Of a stretch of DNA of 64,000 nucleotides, positions 26,155-34,754 are shown in pieces. Source of the stretch: Bin87 sp963665395 (GTDB taxonomy: Bacteria; Chloroflexota; Dehalococcoidia; Lucifugimonadales; UBA3495). The position numbers were made by a program, and so were the translations under genes. The DNA is taken from assembly GCA_963665395.2 (NCBI GenBank), contig OY762251.1:4154001-4218000 (forward strand), written 5' to 3'. The number at the start of each line of letters is the position of its first letter. Positions within the stretch are counted from its first letter, which is position 1. The notes under the pieces are model-generated. The model saw nothing but the letters and a program-made list of their open reading frames with translations, was not told the DNA's origin and ran no database searches.

Positions 26155-26637
26155 CTAATGGCTACTCCGCCAGGCATCATAGTTTTCCTGCATAAAGCCC
26201 AAGTGTTCGGGTATATGCGCCTCATACACCGCCAGCCAGTCGTCCAGCGTCATATCGCCGTTTTCGGGATGGTAACAGGTGTTGGCCCAGGCGTTTTCGG
26301 GCAATGACCTGACGAGGTCGTAGGTTTGGCTGCGGAGTAACCGGAACAATGCGATGGCTTCCTCCGCGCTGCGGTCGGCGTAGCGCAGTTCAACAGCCCA
26401 GGCGTTTTCGTCGTAGGCCATCATCGGTTGCCCGGGTTCGGCTACCAAACGCCGGCAGCGTATGTAGCTATTAACCTCGCTGTCGGCGATGTGCACCAGG
26501 TGCTCGCGGATACTCCAGCAACCATGCTCATCGCGGAAATCCCACATTTCCGGTGGAAACTTGGCCAGACCCGTGACGAGGGTCTTGTATGCCTTGCCGT
26601 ATGATGCAATCTTGCTTGCTCGCGCTCCTGGCGTCAT
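26155..26637 (-). CDS. DinB-family protein
   Basis: 160 residues, a four-helix bundle of the DinB/YfiT type. The three putative metal-binding histidines are in SIREHLVHIADSE and in EAHIPEHLGFM. GGAGG precedes the ATG. Members are metal-dependent thiol-S-transferases or of unknown function; nothing here identifies the substrate. Confidence 0.82.
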   Translation of the reverse strand: MTPGARASKIASYGKAYKTLVTGLAKFPPEMWDFRDEHGCWSIREHLVHIADSEVNSYIRCRRLVAEPGQPMMAYDENAWAVELRYADRSAEEAIALFRLLRSQTYDLVRSLPENAWANTCYHPENGDMTLDDWLAVYEAHIPEHLGFMQENYDAWRSSH

Positions 26638-26685
26638 ATTCGTCCTCCGCAGGGCATATTTATGTGGCGGGATCAGGCGCTCTCA

Positions 26686-27819
26686 TCACAGCGCCCGCAG
26701 CAGTTCCTGGTAGTTCTCCCTCCCCGTACGACGCAGCCGGTGGTCGTCGGTGACCTCCATGTCGCCGGAGTCTTCCAGCAGCTCCACGTGGGCCACTACC
26801 TCGGTCAGAGCGGCGAAGAAGTTGCCGCCCTCCAGCTTGCGCCGCTCGAAGGTGCGGCGGGTTACATCCTCCAGCGGCTGCGGTTCCGGGCCGGCGGTTA
26901 CCAGGATGCGCCCCAGCCTCCGGTTGTGGAATCGGATCAGGTCGGCGGCCCGTTGTGCCGTCTGGAAGTTGAACTTGTGGTTGTTGTAGAGGCGGTGGGC
27001 CGGCAGGATGGCGACTTCCGTGCCCAGATCGGCCACCCGTTGCAGCGAGCGGAGGTAGGTGAGCAGGCCATAGGAATCGTCAGGGTCCTGGTAGTGGACG
27101 GGCAAGCTTTGGCGCATCTCTCTGGTGTAGTCCGTCTTCATAGTGGGGTGAGGGCTGATTTCCGGCAGCACGTGGTCGCCGGTGAACACGATGTCGCTGC
27201 CGGCGCCGTTGCCGATGACCGCGCAGATCTCGTCCGGCGAGTGTCCCGGAGCGTGCATGTAGCGGAGGATGCCCTGTTGCTCGCCATGAATGATGTGATG
27301 CCCGACCCGGTGGGAGCGGCGGGATTCCATGTAGCGGTTGCGCTCGTCCGAATCGGATGGACTGAAACCGTTGGCCCGGGCCGTTGCCCACATGGCTTCC
27401 TTGATGGGAGAGTTGGCCGCCATTTGCAGGTCGCGCGGATCGAAGGGCAACAACGGTTGGTAAATGTCGTGAGCCCACAACTCGGCGCCGGATTGCTCAA
27501 TAACCCGGGCCACGCCTCCGTCGTGATCGGCGTGGCCGTGGGTGATGATAACCCGTTCGATGTCCGACGCCTGCAATCCGCACAGCGCCAGGCCCGACCG
27601 CAGCACTTCAAAGGACGCCTCCGCGCCCGGGTCAATCAGCGTCAACCCCTCGTTCTCGAAGACGTAGGCCCAGGTCGGTCCGGTGTGGGAGTGGCCCTCC
27701 TGGGGGACCGCCACCGTGTGGATCCGGCGTCCGTGGCCGTCAGTCAGGCGCAGCGTCATCCCATTCCCGGCGGAATCGCCGTTGCGGAGTACATCCACCT
27801 CCGTGAAGTAGTCGGGCAT
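26686..27819 (-). CDS. Metallo-beta-lactamase-fold hydrolase
   Basis: 377 residues. HxHxDH motif in VIITHGHADHDGG, further metal ligands in HAPGHSPDEIC and FTGDHVLPEISP, and a C-terminal ILPAHR. The binuclear site is therefore complete. A helical C-terminal extension (about 290-377, ending RRTGRENYQELLRAL) resembles the winged-helix tail of LACTB2-like members. Activity is probably on a small ester, thioester or lactone; undetermined. Confidence 0.88.
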   Translation of the reverse strand: MPDYFTEVDVLRNGDSAGNGMTLRLTDGHGRRIHTVAVPQEGHSHTGPTWAYVFENEGLTLIDPGAEASFEVLRSGLALCGLQASDIERVIITHGHADHDGGVARVIEQSGAELWAHDIYQPLLPFDPRDLQMAANSPIKEAMWATARANGFSPSDSDERNRYMESRRSHRVGHHIIHGEQQGILRYMHAPGHSPDEICAVIGNGAGSDIVFTGDHVLPEISPHPTMKTDYTREMRQSLPVHYQDPDDSYGLLTYLRSLQRVADLGTEVAILPAHRLYNNHKFNFQTAQRAADLIRFHNRRLGRILVTAGPEPQPLEDVTRRTFERRKLEGGNFFAALTEVVAHVELLEDSGDMEVTDDHRLRRTGRENYQELLRAL

Positions 27820-28043
27820 CCGTTATTCCTCCTCATGGCCGGGGCCGGCATGATTGATCAAAGACACCGGGCCGGCGCGCTCCGAGACGGCATTATACCC
27901 GGTGTGGCCAACTGTGGGACGCCGTAGCTACGGGGAGACGCTTGCAAAACTCCGAATAGCCGGCGTAGCCTCTGATTTCGACCGCCAATCGGGGGCTCTG
28001 GTAAAACTGACGCCGGCCCGTTGCGCCCGGTGGTCCCAGCAGG

Positions 28044-29189
28044 TCAGAAGGGGTAGCGCAGCGGGGCTTCCGCCTGTTCCGGCGGCCACACCACCACCTT
28101 GCGGCCTTCCTGCCGCTGCACCAAATTAACGGAGCGGCCCACCTGCCGGCCGTCTTCGTCGATGCGGAAGCGTCCGTAGAAGGTGGTGAAATCCAGATCG
28201 CCGGCGGCATTTCTCAGCGCGTCTTCATCCAGCGTGCCAGCTTCTGCCAGGCAGCGCTCCACCACCAAACCGGACGCATAAGCTTGGGCCATGGGGTAAT
28301 CGACCGGAACGGAATGCGCCTGCCCGACCCGTTCCATGAGTTGCATAACCGTTTCCGGAGGAGGCCCGACATCGGGCGTTGACACGGATACTTGCGGTTC
28401 CCATTGGCTGGGGCCGACAAAACCATCGACGGAACGGCCCAGGGCGATGGCAAACTCCGATATGGGAGTAGCGACGACTACGGCCATGCCGATGCGGTTG
28501 CGGTTGGGCAGATTGGCCAATGCCCGGGCGGCGGCGATGTCGTGCCGGATCCGGCCTACCGCCACCACTACGTCCGGACCCAATTCGCCGACGTGGCGGG
28601 CAATCTCCCGGAACTGGAATTGGCTGGGTCGATAGCGCAGGTCCAGGTCAATGGTGAAGCCCATTTCTGCGGCGGCGGCCTCCACCGTCCGCGCGGCGAT
28701 ACGGGCGAAAGCGCCGGTGTCGATGCGCAGGATCACCGCCTTGTTGGCGTCGGGATTGACCTGCCTGATAAGGGGCAGCACACCCTCCAGGTAGCGGTCG
28801 GCGGGGGTCAACACGCCAATCACGTGGCGATACCCCCGGGCATAGAGGGCGTCGCCGGCGCCGCCATGGTTCCACAACAACCGCTCGTGGGAGCCCGCCA
28901 CGTCGGAAGCGGCGGTGGTGAGGCCGGCGGAGTAGGGGCCAAAGAGCAAATCAACCCGGTCCTGCCGGATGAGGCGCTCGGTATTCTGGCGGCAATTGTC
29001 GGCCATGCTGGCGTCGTCGTGGTGGACGATGGATAGCGGACGCTGACTGCCAGCCACGGCGAGGCCGCCGTTCTCGTTGACGTAATCGGCCCAAGCCGTC
29101 AGGCCGGCCAGGGCCTGCGCCCCCTGGGTTTCAAACTGGCCGGTCAGGGAGGCGGAAATGCCGGCCTTGATGGGTGCTGTGGTAGTCAT
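28044..29189 (-). CDS. Periplasmic-binding-fold protein (branched-chain amino acid type), no signal peptide
   Basis: 381 residues from the ATG at 29189. The type 1 binding-protein fold is clear: IKAGISASLTGQFETQGAQALAGLTAWADYVNENGG, LLFGPYSAGLTTAASDVA, GVLTPADRYLEGVLPLI, and a late YPMAQAYASGLVVERCLAEAG. The N-terminus starts directly in the first strand, with no signal peptide or lipobox; the upstream extension to 29267 is not signal-like either. No permease or ATPase is adjacent. It may be a cytoplasmic sensor, or may be exported another way. The 220-base gap 27820-28043 holds nothing recognised. Confidence 0.8.
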   Translation of the reverse strand: MTTTAPIKAGISASLTGQFETQGAQALAGLTAWADYVNENGGLAVAGSQRPLSIVHHDDASMADNCRQNTERLIRQDRVDLLFGPYSAGLTTAASDVAGSHERLLWNHGGAGDALYARGYRHVIGVLTPADRYLEGVLPLIRQVNPDANKAVILRIDTGAFARIAARTVEAAAAEMGFTIDLDLRYRPSQFQFREIARHVGELGPDVVVAVGRIRHDIAAARALANLPNRNRIGMAVVVATPISEFAIALGRSVDGFVGPSQWEPQVSVSTPDVGPPPETVMQLMERVGQAHSVPVDYPMAQAYASGLVVERCLAEAGTLDEDALRNAAGDLDFTTFYGRFRIDEDGRQVGRSVNLVQRQEGRKVVVWPPEQAEAPLRYPF

Positions 29190-29291
29190 ATTTCGCGCAC
29201 TGTTCCTGTGAAAGTGTATGGCGATTTTAGCCGATGAAACATGGTATCGCCATGCCCCTACCCCCACGTGAGCGAGGAACTCAGCAATGCG

Positions 29292-29624
29292 TCAGATCCG
29301 GCTGCGAACATAGTTGCCCATCCAGCCGACGGCGCCGGTGACGGCCCCACTGAACAGAAACGTACGGACGGCGGTCAACTGGTCCGGGTTCAGCCAGTGC
29401 CATGGCGAGAGATAGTGGATCGCGAGCGCGATGATTGCAACGATGGCAATCAGCGCGATTAACACCAAAAGCGCGCATACGCAGATAAATATGACGACTC
29501 GCAGCAGTCCAGTGCGGCCACTCTCGCTGAAGAGGGATATGTTTTCTGATATGGGTCGGTTTTGGTATTGTGGGGTCTCCGGTATCTCCGGTTCAAATAT
29601 ATCAGTTTCGTTCTCTTGAGTCAT
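29292..29624 (-). CDS. Small two-TM membrane protein, probable toxin of Panacea-type pair
   Basis: 110 residues. The N-terminal 38 residues are acidic and polar. Strong hydrophobic segments follow: LLRVVIFICVCALLVLIALIAIVAIIALAI, long enough to span once, and a weaker second segment (about 88-106, AVRTFLFSGAVTGAVGWMG). Its start overlaps the end of the Panacea-domain gene by 23 bases. Membrane-active small proteins are among the partners known for Panacea antitoxins, so a toxin role is plausible but inferred. Confidence 0.65.
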   Translation of the reverse strand: MTQENETDIFEPEIPETPQYQNRPISENISLFSESGRTGLLRVVIFICVCALLVLIALIAIVAIIALAIHYLSPWHWLNPDQLTAVRTFLFSGAVTGAVGWMGNYVRSRI

Positions 29625-30078
29625 TTTTCACCGCACGTGCCTTTTGGGAGTAGTATTCTTTCATCATCCAGTTGGGAATGATGGAATTCTGACGATTCGT
29701 TTCCCAGACTTGTTCCCAAGGCGACCCCGGCGCGTGGGCGAGTTGGGACAGGCGAATTCCGGAAAGATAGCCATACTTCCGATAGACTTGTCGGATGGCG
29801 TCTTCCTCAACATCGTCAAACTTGGCGGCGGGTACGCGCGCTCTGGACGTGATGTAGTCGTGGCCGTGCTTCTTGAAGCTCCGGTACACGTCGTTTATGA
29901 CCGGACCGTACTGCCAGGCTTCGACGGGCTGCTCAATCAATGGCCGGTCCCTTACCGTCAGCATCCAGGCGTGGCAGAAATAGACCAGCTTGAGCGCCTG
30001 CATTGGGGTGAGGCGGTTGCCGTCCTCCTCGGCTAAATCGAGCAGGCGATTAGCCACGGCTCTGGCATCGTGCTTCAT
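29602..30078 (-). CDS. Panacea (DUF4065/SocA-like) antitoxin-domain protein
   Basis: 158 residues from the ATG at 30078 after GGGAGAAC. Features of the family: ANRLLDLAEEDGNRLTPMQALKLVYFCHAWMLTVRDRPLIEQPVEAWQYGPVINDVYRSFKKHG and SGIRLSQLAHAPGSPWEQVW. This domain neutralises many unrelated toxins and is normally encoded next to its toxin. Here the neighbour is the overlapping two-TM protein. Divergent from the large nuclease-methylase gene 84 bases away. Confidence 0.88.
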   Translation of the reverse strand: MKHDARAVANRLLDLAEEDGNRLTPMQALKLVYFCHAWMLTVRDRPLIEQPVEAWQYGPVINDVYRSFKKHGHDYITSRARVPAAKFDDVEEDAIRQVYRKYGYLSGIRLSQLAHAPGSPWEQVWETNRQNSIIPNWMMKEYYSQKARAVKNDSRERN

Positions 30079-30149
30079 AATGTTCTCCCTACCCGGCGTA
30101 GTCACTTGGTAAAGTAGCACGCTGTAGTCGGCAGCCGCAACTTTGCGAT

Positions 30150-30155
30150 TATAAT
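30150..30155 (+). promoter_or_regulatory. TATAAT hexamer 6 bases before an ATG (leaderless start)
   Basis: A consensus -10 box lies six bases upstream of the ATG at 30162, with no Shine-Dalgarno in between. Transcription from it would begin at or next to the ATG. No good -35 is seen. Confidence 0.45.
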
Positions 30156-30161
30156 ATCGCC

Positions 30162-33100
30162 ATGCCCTCCTACCCACACATAGAACGTTACCATGCCGAC
30201 CTACGACGGTTCGTCGAGTTCGGCGGCTCCGATAACGAGCAGAGCATCCGCCGCGCCTTCGCCGTCTGCCTGGATTCCTACTGTCGCGACCACCGGGAGA
30301 AGCTGGCCCTGGTGGACGAGCTGGACGCCGACGGCTCCCGCGCGACCGGTCAGGGGATCCGGCCGGATGGCACCGTCAAGGACTCCCTGCGGATGACCCG
30401 GGGCTACTGGGAGGCCAAGGACACTCACGACGACCTGGACGCCGAAATCCAGGCCAAGTTCAACCGGGGCTACCCCCGGGACAACATCGTATTTGAGGAC
30501 TCGGAAACGGCGGCGCTGTTCCAGAATAGCGCCGAGGTAATGCGGGTGAGCATGACCCGCCCCGCCGACCTGCACCGCCTGATCCAGCGGTTCCTGGACT
30601 ACGAGTTGCCGGAGATCGAGGAGTTCCGCCAGGCGCGGCAGCAGTTCAAGACCGACCTGCCGGCTGTGCTGGCGGATCTCCGCGCCGCCGTTGACGCGGC
30701 CGCCGCCGGCAATGCCGGCTACCGCGACGCGGCCGCGGCCTTTCTGGCCATCTGCCACCGGACCATCAGCCCGGAGGTTTCGGACGCCGACGTCCGGGAG
30801 ATGCTGTTGCAGCATATCCTGACCAAAGACATCTTCCTGGCGATTTTCCGCGAAACTCAGTTCCATCGCTACAACAACATCGCCCGCCAGCTGGATGACC
30901 TGGAGGGGACTTTCTTTACCGGCGACGTGCAGCGCCAGGCCATCGACCGGCTGCGCCGCTACTATGGCGCCATCGGCAGCGCGGCCTGGGACATTACCGA
31001 CTATGCCGAGAAGCAACAGTTCCTCAAGGCCATTTACGAGGACTTCTACCGGGCCTACAACCCCGCCGCCGCCGACCGCCTGGGCGTCGTCTATACCCCC
31101 AACGAGGTGGTGGACTTCATCATCCGGGGCACGGACTTCCTGCTGCAAAAGCATTTCGGCAAGACCCTGGCCGACGACAACGTGCGCATCCTGGACCCGG
31201 CCACGGGGACGGGAACCTTCATCACCAACCTGATCAACTATCTGCCGGCGGAACGGCTGGCGGGCAAGTACCGCCGCGAGATTTACGCCAACGAGGTCGC
31301 CATACTGCCGTATTACATCGCCAACCTGAACATCGAGTACACCTACAAAGAGCGCACCGGAACATACCTGGAGTTTCCCAACCTGTGCTTTGTGGATACG
31401 CTGGACAACATGGACTGGCAGGGCGCCGGGGCCAGCGGCGGGGCGGTGCAGCGGCAGGCGGCCTTCAACCTGGGCGGGCTGTCGGAAGAGAACTGGATCC
31501 GGGTGCAGGAGCAGAACGAACAGCCCATCAGCGTGATTATCGGCAATCCGCCTTACAACGCCAATCAGCAGAACGAGAACGACAATAACAAGAACCGAGA
31601 GTATCCCGACATCGACCGCCGCATCAGCGAAACCTACATCGCGGCCAGCACGGCACAGAAGACCAAGCAGTACGATATGTACAAGCGGTTTATCCGGTGG
31701 GCGTCGGATAGGTTGGCGGACGACGGGGTTATCGGTTTCATTACTAACCGGGCGTATCTCGATACCCGCCAGGACGATGGCTTTCGACAAATTGTGGCGC
31801 AAGAGTTCACCGACATATACGTGCTGGATTTGGGTTCAGACGTGCGGCGCAATCCGAAAATATCTGGCACTACGCATAACGTGTTCGGCATACAGACCGG
31901 CGTTGCCATCGGCTTCTTCGTGAGAGAAAAGGCCAAACTCGGGGAGTGCGGCATTCACTACGCAAGACGTGAGGACGCAGAATTGGCGGCGGACAAACTG
32001 GCCTACCTGCGGGATGACACTTTGGACGGTATTCAGTTTGAGAGTATCACGCCCGACAAGCGCAACGATTGGCTCAACCAATCCAACAGCGACTTTGAGC
32101 GGCTGATGCCTTTAGCGAACCGCGAGACCAAGTTGGCAAAATCTGTTGCCGATGAACAGGCGGTGTTTGGCCTGTATTCGCTCGGTATCGCTACAAATCG
32201 TGACGAATGGACTTTTGACTTTGACTTGGATACCGTTTCTGATAAAGCATATTTCTTTTGTAGAGTCTATCGGAACGAAATGCAGAGATTTGAAACTGCA
32301 AAACCCGATGCTGCTTCAATCGGTGATTGGGTGGACAGATCTATCAAATGGACGGCTGAACTAGAGCGCCATTTGCAGAAAGGCGACCCTATTGTTTTCT
32401 CAACAGAAAACATTATTCCTTCGATGTACCGTCCATTTATCATTAAGCACTGCTACTATGCGCCCATCATTACGCATCGTCAATATCAGCAGCCATCTAT
32501 ATTTCCTCACGGCGTAACGGGCCAGAACAAAGTGATATGCTTCTCCGGTGTCGGTTCAAGCAAACCCTTTTCAGTTTTTGCTACCGACAAGCTGTATTCG
32601 CTTGACTTGTTGGAGAAGACCCAATGCCTCCCCCTCTACCGCTACACGGCGGACGGGGAGCGGGTGAGCAACATCACCGAGTGGGGGCTGCAACATATCA
32701 ACGAGTACTACCGCAAAGAGTGGGGCGCATACTTTGACGAAGTGTATCCCGACGGCATTGCTGCCGAGGATATTTTCGCCTACACCTACGCCGTGCTTCA
32801 CGACCCGGTGTATCGCCACGACTACCGGGTTGACCTGCTGCGGGAGTTTCCGCGGCTGCCGCTGTACCACGACTTTGCAGTCTGGGCGCGTATGGGCCGG
32901 GAGCTGTTGGACTTGCACCTGGGGTTTGAGACGGCGGAGCCGTATCCGCTGCACCGCAACGATGTAGGGGCGAATAATTATTCGCCCCTACGCGGGGACA
33001 CCGCGCCCAAACCCATCCTCCGCGCCGACAAGGAGCGCGGCGTCATCCGGCTGGACGAGCAGACTACGCTGACCGGCGTGCCGGCCGACGCCTGGCGGTA

Positions 33101-33452
33101 TCAGCTGGGCAGCCGCTCCGCCCTGGAATGGGTGCTCGACCAGTACAAGGAAAAGAAGCCGCGGGATCCGACGATACGGGAGCGGTTCAACGCCTACCGC
33201 TTCGCCGACCACAAGGAACGGGTGATTGACCTGCTGGGGCGCGTGTGCGCGGTCAGCGTCAAGACCATGGCGGTGGTGGACGGCATGGCCTACTGGCAAG
33301 ACGGCCACTTGATAGTCTTCGACGACCGGGACAAGAACGAATGGGAGACCGCAGCGCTCTACGAATGGTTCGGCGAACCCGGCGGGCCGGACGACGACCC
33401 GGAATATCAAGCCTGGTTGGCGTCACTGCCGGACATCCGGGACACCAGGTAG
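30162..33452 (+). CDS. Type IIG-like nuclease-methyltransferase (type ISP-related)
   Basis: 1096 residues. The N-terminal nuclease motif is Asp74-x9-Glu84-x-Lys86 (in DSLRMTRGYWEAK). The N6-adenine methylase core has DPATGTGTF (345-353) and NPPY (462-465). The C-terminal half is a probable target-recognition region, ending in helices typical of type ISP/IIG enzymes (YQLGSRSALEWVLDQYKEKK). No helicase motifs are found, unlike true type ISP enzymes, so cleavage would not need ATP. Residues 935-944 (VGANNYSPLR) are encoded by a genome-dispersed palindrome, an in-frame insertion between YPLHRND and GDTAPKPILRADK. A MazF-like gene follows at 6 bases. Confidence 0.85.
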   Translation: MPSYPHIERYHADLRRFVEFGGSDNEQSIRRAFAVCLDSYCRDHREKLALVDELDADGSRATGQGIRPDGTVKDSLRMTRGYWEAKDTHDDLDAEIQAKFNRGYPRDNIVFEDSETAALFQNSAEVMRVSMTRPADLHRLIQRFLDYELPEIEEFRQARQQFKTDLPAVLADLRAAVDAAAAGNAGYRDAAAAFLAICHRTISPEVSDADVREMLLQHILTKDIFLAIFRETQFHRYNNIARQLDDLEGTFFTGDVQRQAIDRLRRYYGAIGSAAWDITDYAEKQQFLKAIYEDFYRAYNPAAADRLGVVYTPNEVVDFIIRGTDFLLQKHFGKTLADDNVRILDPATGTGTFITNLINYLPAERLAGKYRREIYANEVAILPYYIANLNIEYTYKERTGTYLEFPNLCFVDTLDNMDWQGAGASGGAVQRQAAFNLGGLSEENWIRVQEQNEQPISVIIGNPPYNANQQNENDNNKNREYPDIDRRISETYIAASTAQKTKQYDMYKRFIRWASDRLADDGVIGFITNRAYLDTRQDDGFRQIVAQEFTDIYVLDLGSDVRRNPKISGTTHNVFGIQTGVAIGFFVREKAKLGECGIHYARREDAELAADKLAYLRDDTLDGIQFESITPDKRNDWLNQSNSDFERLMPLANRETKLAKSVADEQAVFGLYSLGIATNRDEWTFDFDLDTVSDKAYFFCRVYRNEMQRFETAKPDAASIGDWVDRSIKWTAELERHLQKGDPIVFSTENIIPSMYRPFIIKHCYYAPIITHRQYQQPSIFPHGVTGQNKVICFSGVGSSKPFSVFATDKLYSLDLLEKTQCLPLYRYTADGERVSNITEWGLQHINEYYRKEWGAYFDEVYPDGIAAEDIFAYTYAVLHDPVYRHDYRVDLLREFPRLPLYHDFAVWARMGRELLDLHLGFETAEPYPLHRNDVGANNYSPLRGDTAPKPILRADKERGVIRLDEQTTLTGVPADAWRYQLGSRSALEWVLDQYKEKKPRDPTIRERFNAYRFADHKERVIDLLGRVCAVSVKTMAVVDGMAYWQDGHLIVFDDRDKNEWETAALYEWFGEPGGPDDDPEYQAWLASLPDIRDTR
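32964..32991. repeat. 28-bp palindromic repeat inside a coding region
   Basis: A perfect palindrome with GTAGGGGCG / CGCCCCTAC arms and AATAATTATT centre. It is the intact form of the repeat split by the IS4-like element at 11769-13231. It is read in frame in the nuclease-methylase gene and adds no stop. Confidence 0.9.
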
Positions 33453-33458
33453 CAGCCG

Positions 33459-33782
33459 ATGGTGGGCAACATCGTCATCGTGCGCTTCCCCTACACCGAC
33501 CTGAGCGACGCGCGACTGCGGCCCGGACTGCTGGTCGCCGACGTTCGCCATGGCAGTCAGTTGGATTGGGTGGTATGCCGGATCACCACGCAATCATTTC
33601 CCGGCAGCCGGCAGATCGCCCTGGCGCCGGACGATCTGGCGGTCGGCCAGATGGATCGACCCAGTTGGGTTCGTCCCGACCGGATAATGACCATGAATGA
33701 AAGCATCTTCGGCAACACCGTCGCCCGCCTCACCGACGCCAAGCTGGCGGAGATTTTGGCGGCGGTGCGGGGCCTGTTCTGA
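33459..33782 (+). CDS. MazF/PemK-family toxin-like protein
   Basis: 107 residues: MVGNIVIVRFPYTDLSDARLRPGLLVADV, the family's beta-barrel opening with the P-Y-T-D-L and R-P segments, then ITTQSFPGSRQIALAPDDL and SWVRPDRIMTMNESIF. Active MazF enzymes are sequence-specific mRNA endoribonucleases. Six bases after the nuclease-methylase stop, so same transcript. No separate antitoxin gene is seen next to it. Confidence 0.82.
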   Translation: MVGNIVIVRFPYTDLSDARLRPGLLVADVRHGSQLDWVVCRITTQSFPGSRQIALAPDDLAVGQMDRPSWVRPDRIMTMNESIFGNTVARLTDAKLAEILAAVRGLF

Positions 33783-33851
33783 TTTCACTCGTCCTGTGCG
33801 GCGCTAGATCGCTAGGCGGCGCTGGCGCCAAAACCGGGTGATGGCATCCTT

Positions 33852-33934
33852 CTAATCCGACGGGGGCACGGCGAGCCTGGGCAGCGGGTTGTCGCGCAGG
33901 AAAGCGCTGATTTCCTGGAAAAGGCTCTCGAGAT
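33852..33934 (-). pseudogene. Severed original 3' end of the higA-like gene
   Basis: On the minus strand, joining the right flank of the IS1595 element to this segment, with one copy of the 8-bp target duplication, restores frame. DTPNLE continues as SLFQEISAFLRDNPLPRLAV-PPSD, then TAG at 33852-33854. This gives an ancestral product of about 327 residues. Confidence 0.85.
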
Positions 33935-33958
33935 GGGAATTACCAAGATAACTTGACA

Positions 33959-34750
33959 ATGAGTATAATCCCGCTACATACTGACAGTCAAGGGGTGGTG
34001 TACCTGGGCGATTGCGCCGAGGTGCTGCCAGCCGCCGGCGTCAAGGCGGACTTGATACTCACGTCGCCGCCCTATGACAACCTACGGGATTACGGTGGAC
34101 ACGGGTTTGACTTTGACCGGGTGGCGGACGCCTGCATTGGCGCGCTCAAACCCGGCGGCGTCATTGTCTGGGTGGTAACCGATGCAACCGTTGACGGCAG
34201 CGAAACCGGAACCTCGTTTCGGCAAGCGTTGGGCTTTATGGCGCGCGGGCTGCGGTTGCACGACACGATGATTTGGGAAAAGACCAATCCTGTGCCTATT
34301 GAAAACCGAGGCCAGTATAGGGCGACATGGGAGTATATGTTCTTGTTCTCAAAGGGGTTACCGGCAACGGTCAATCTGATATATGACAAGCCAACGGTGC
34401 AACCGAATGCCATGAGTGGCAGAGGCATACGCCAACCGGACGGTCATATTCGCAACTCCCCGTCAGGGAAAAGTGGAAACTATCAAAAACGCACTAATAT
34501 CTGGCGGTATCCTACCCCCGCCAATACATCGGGACATCCCGCTCCGATGCCTTACTTGCTGGCCGCCGACCACGTGCGAACCTGGACTAACCCCGGCGAC
34601 TTGGTGCTTGACCCGATGGCCGGCAGCGGGACCGTGTTACGAGCTGCGAAAGACCTAGGGCGCCAGTATGTTGGCATTGAGATTCACCAACCTTATACCG
34701 ACATTATCCGAGACAGGCTTGCCCAAGAGGTGCTGATAGGCCATGTCTAG
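33959..34750 (+). CDS. DNA methyltransferase (beta class, N4/N6), transposon passenger
   Basis: 263 residues from the ATG at 33959, the last base of the left terminal repeat; a GTG at about 33995 is possible. Catalytic motif TSPPYDNLRDYGG comes first and the SAM-binding motif DPMAGSGTVLRAAKDLGRQYVGIEIHQPY last, the beta-class order. The S-P-P-Y form is commoner in N4-cytosine enzymes. No restriction nuclease lies within the element. It may modify transposon or host DNA, affecting transposition or protecting the element from host restriction; that role is inferred. Confidence 0.9.
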   Translation: MSIIPLHTDSQGVVYLGDCAEVLPAAGVKADLILTSPPYDNLRDYGGHGFDFDRVADACIGALKPGGVIVWVVTDATVDGSETGTSFRQALGFMARGLRLHDTMIWEKTNPVPIENRGQYRATWEYMFLFSKGLPATVNLIYDKPTVQPNAMSGRGIRQPDGHIRNSPSGKSGNYQKRTNIWRYPTPANTSGHPAPMPYLLAADHVRTWTNPGDLVLDPMAGSGTVLRAAKDLGRQYVGIEIHQPYTDIIRDRLAQEVLIGHV

Positions 34751-34754
34751 CCGC

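Noticed and set aside
27820..28043. A gene or RNA in this gap
   Set aside because: No frame with a credible start and no tRNA-like or terminator-like fold was seen.
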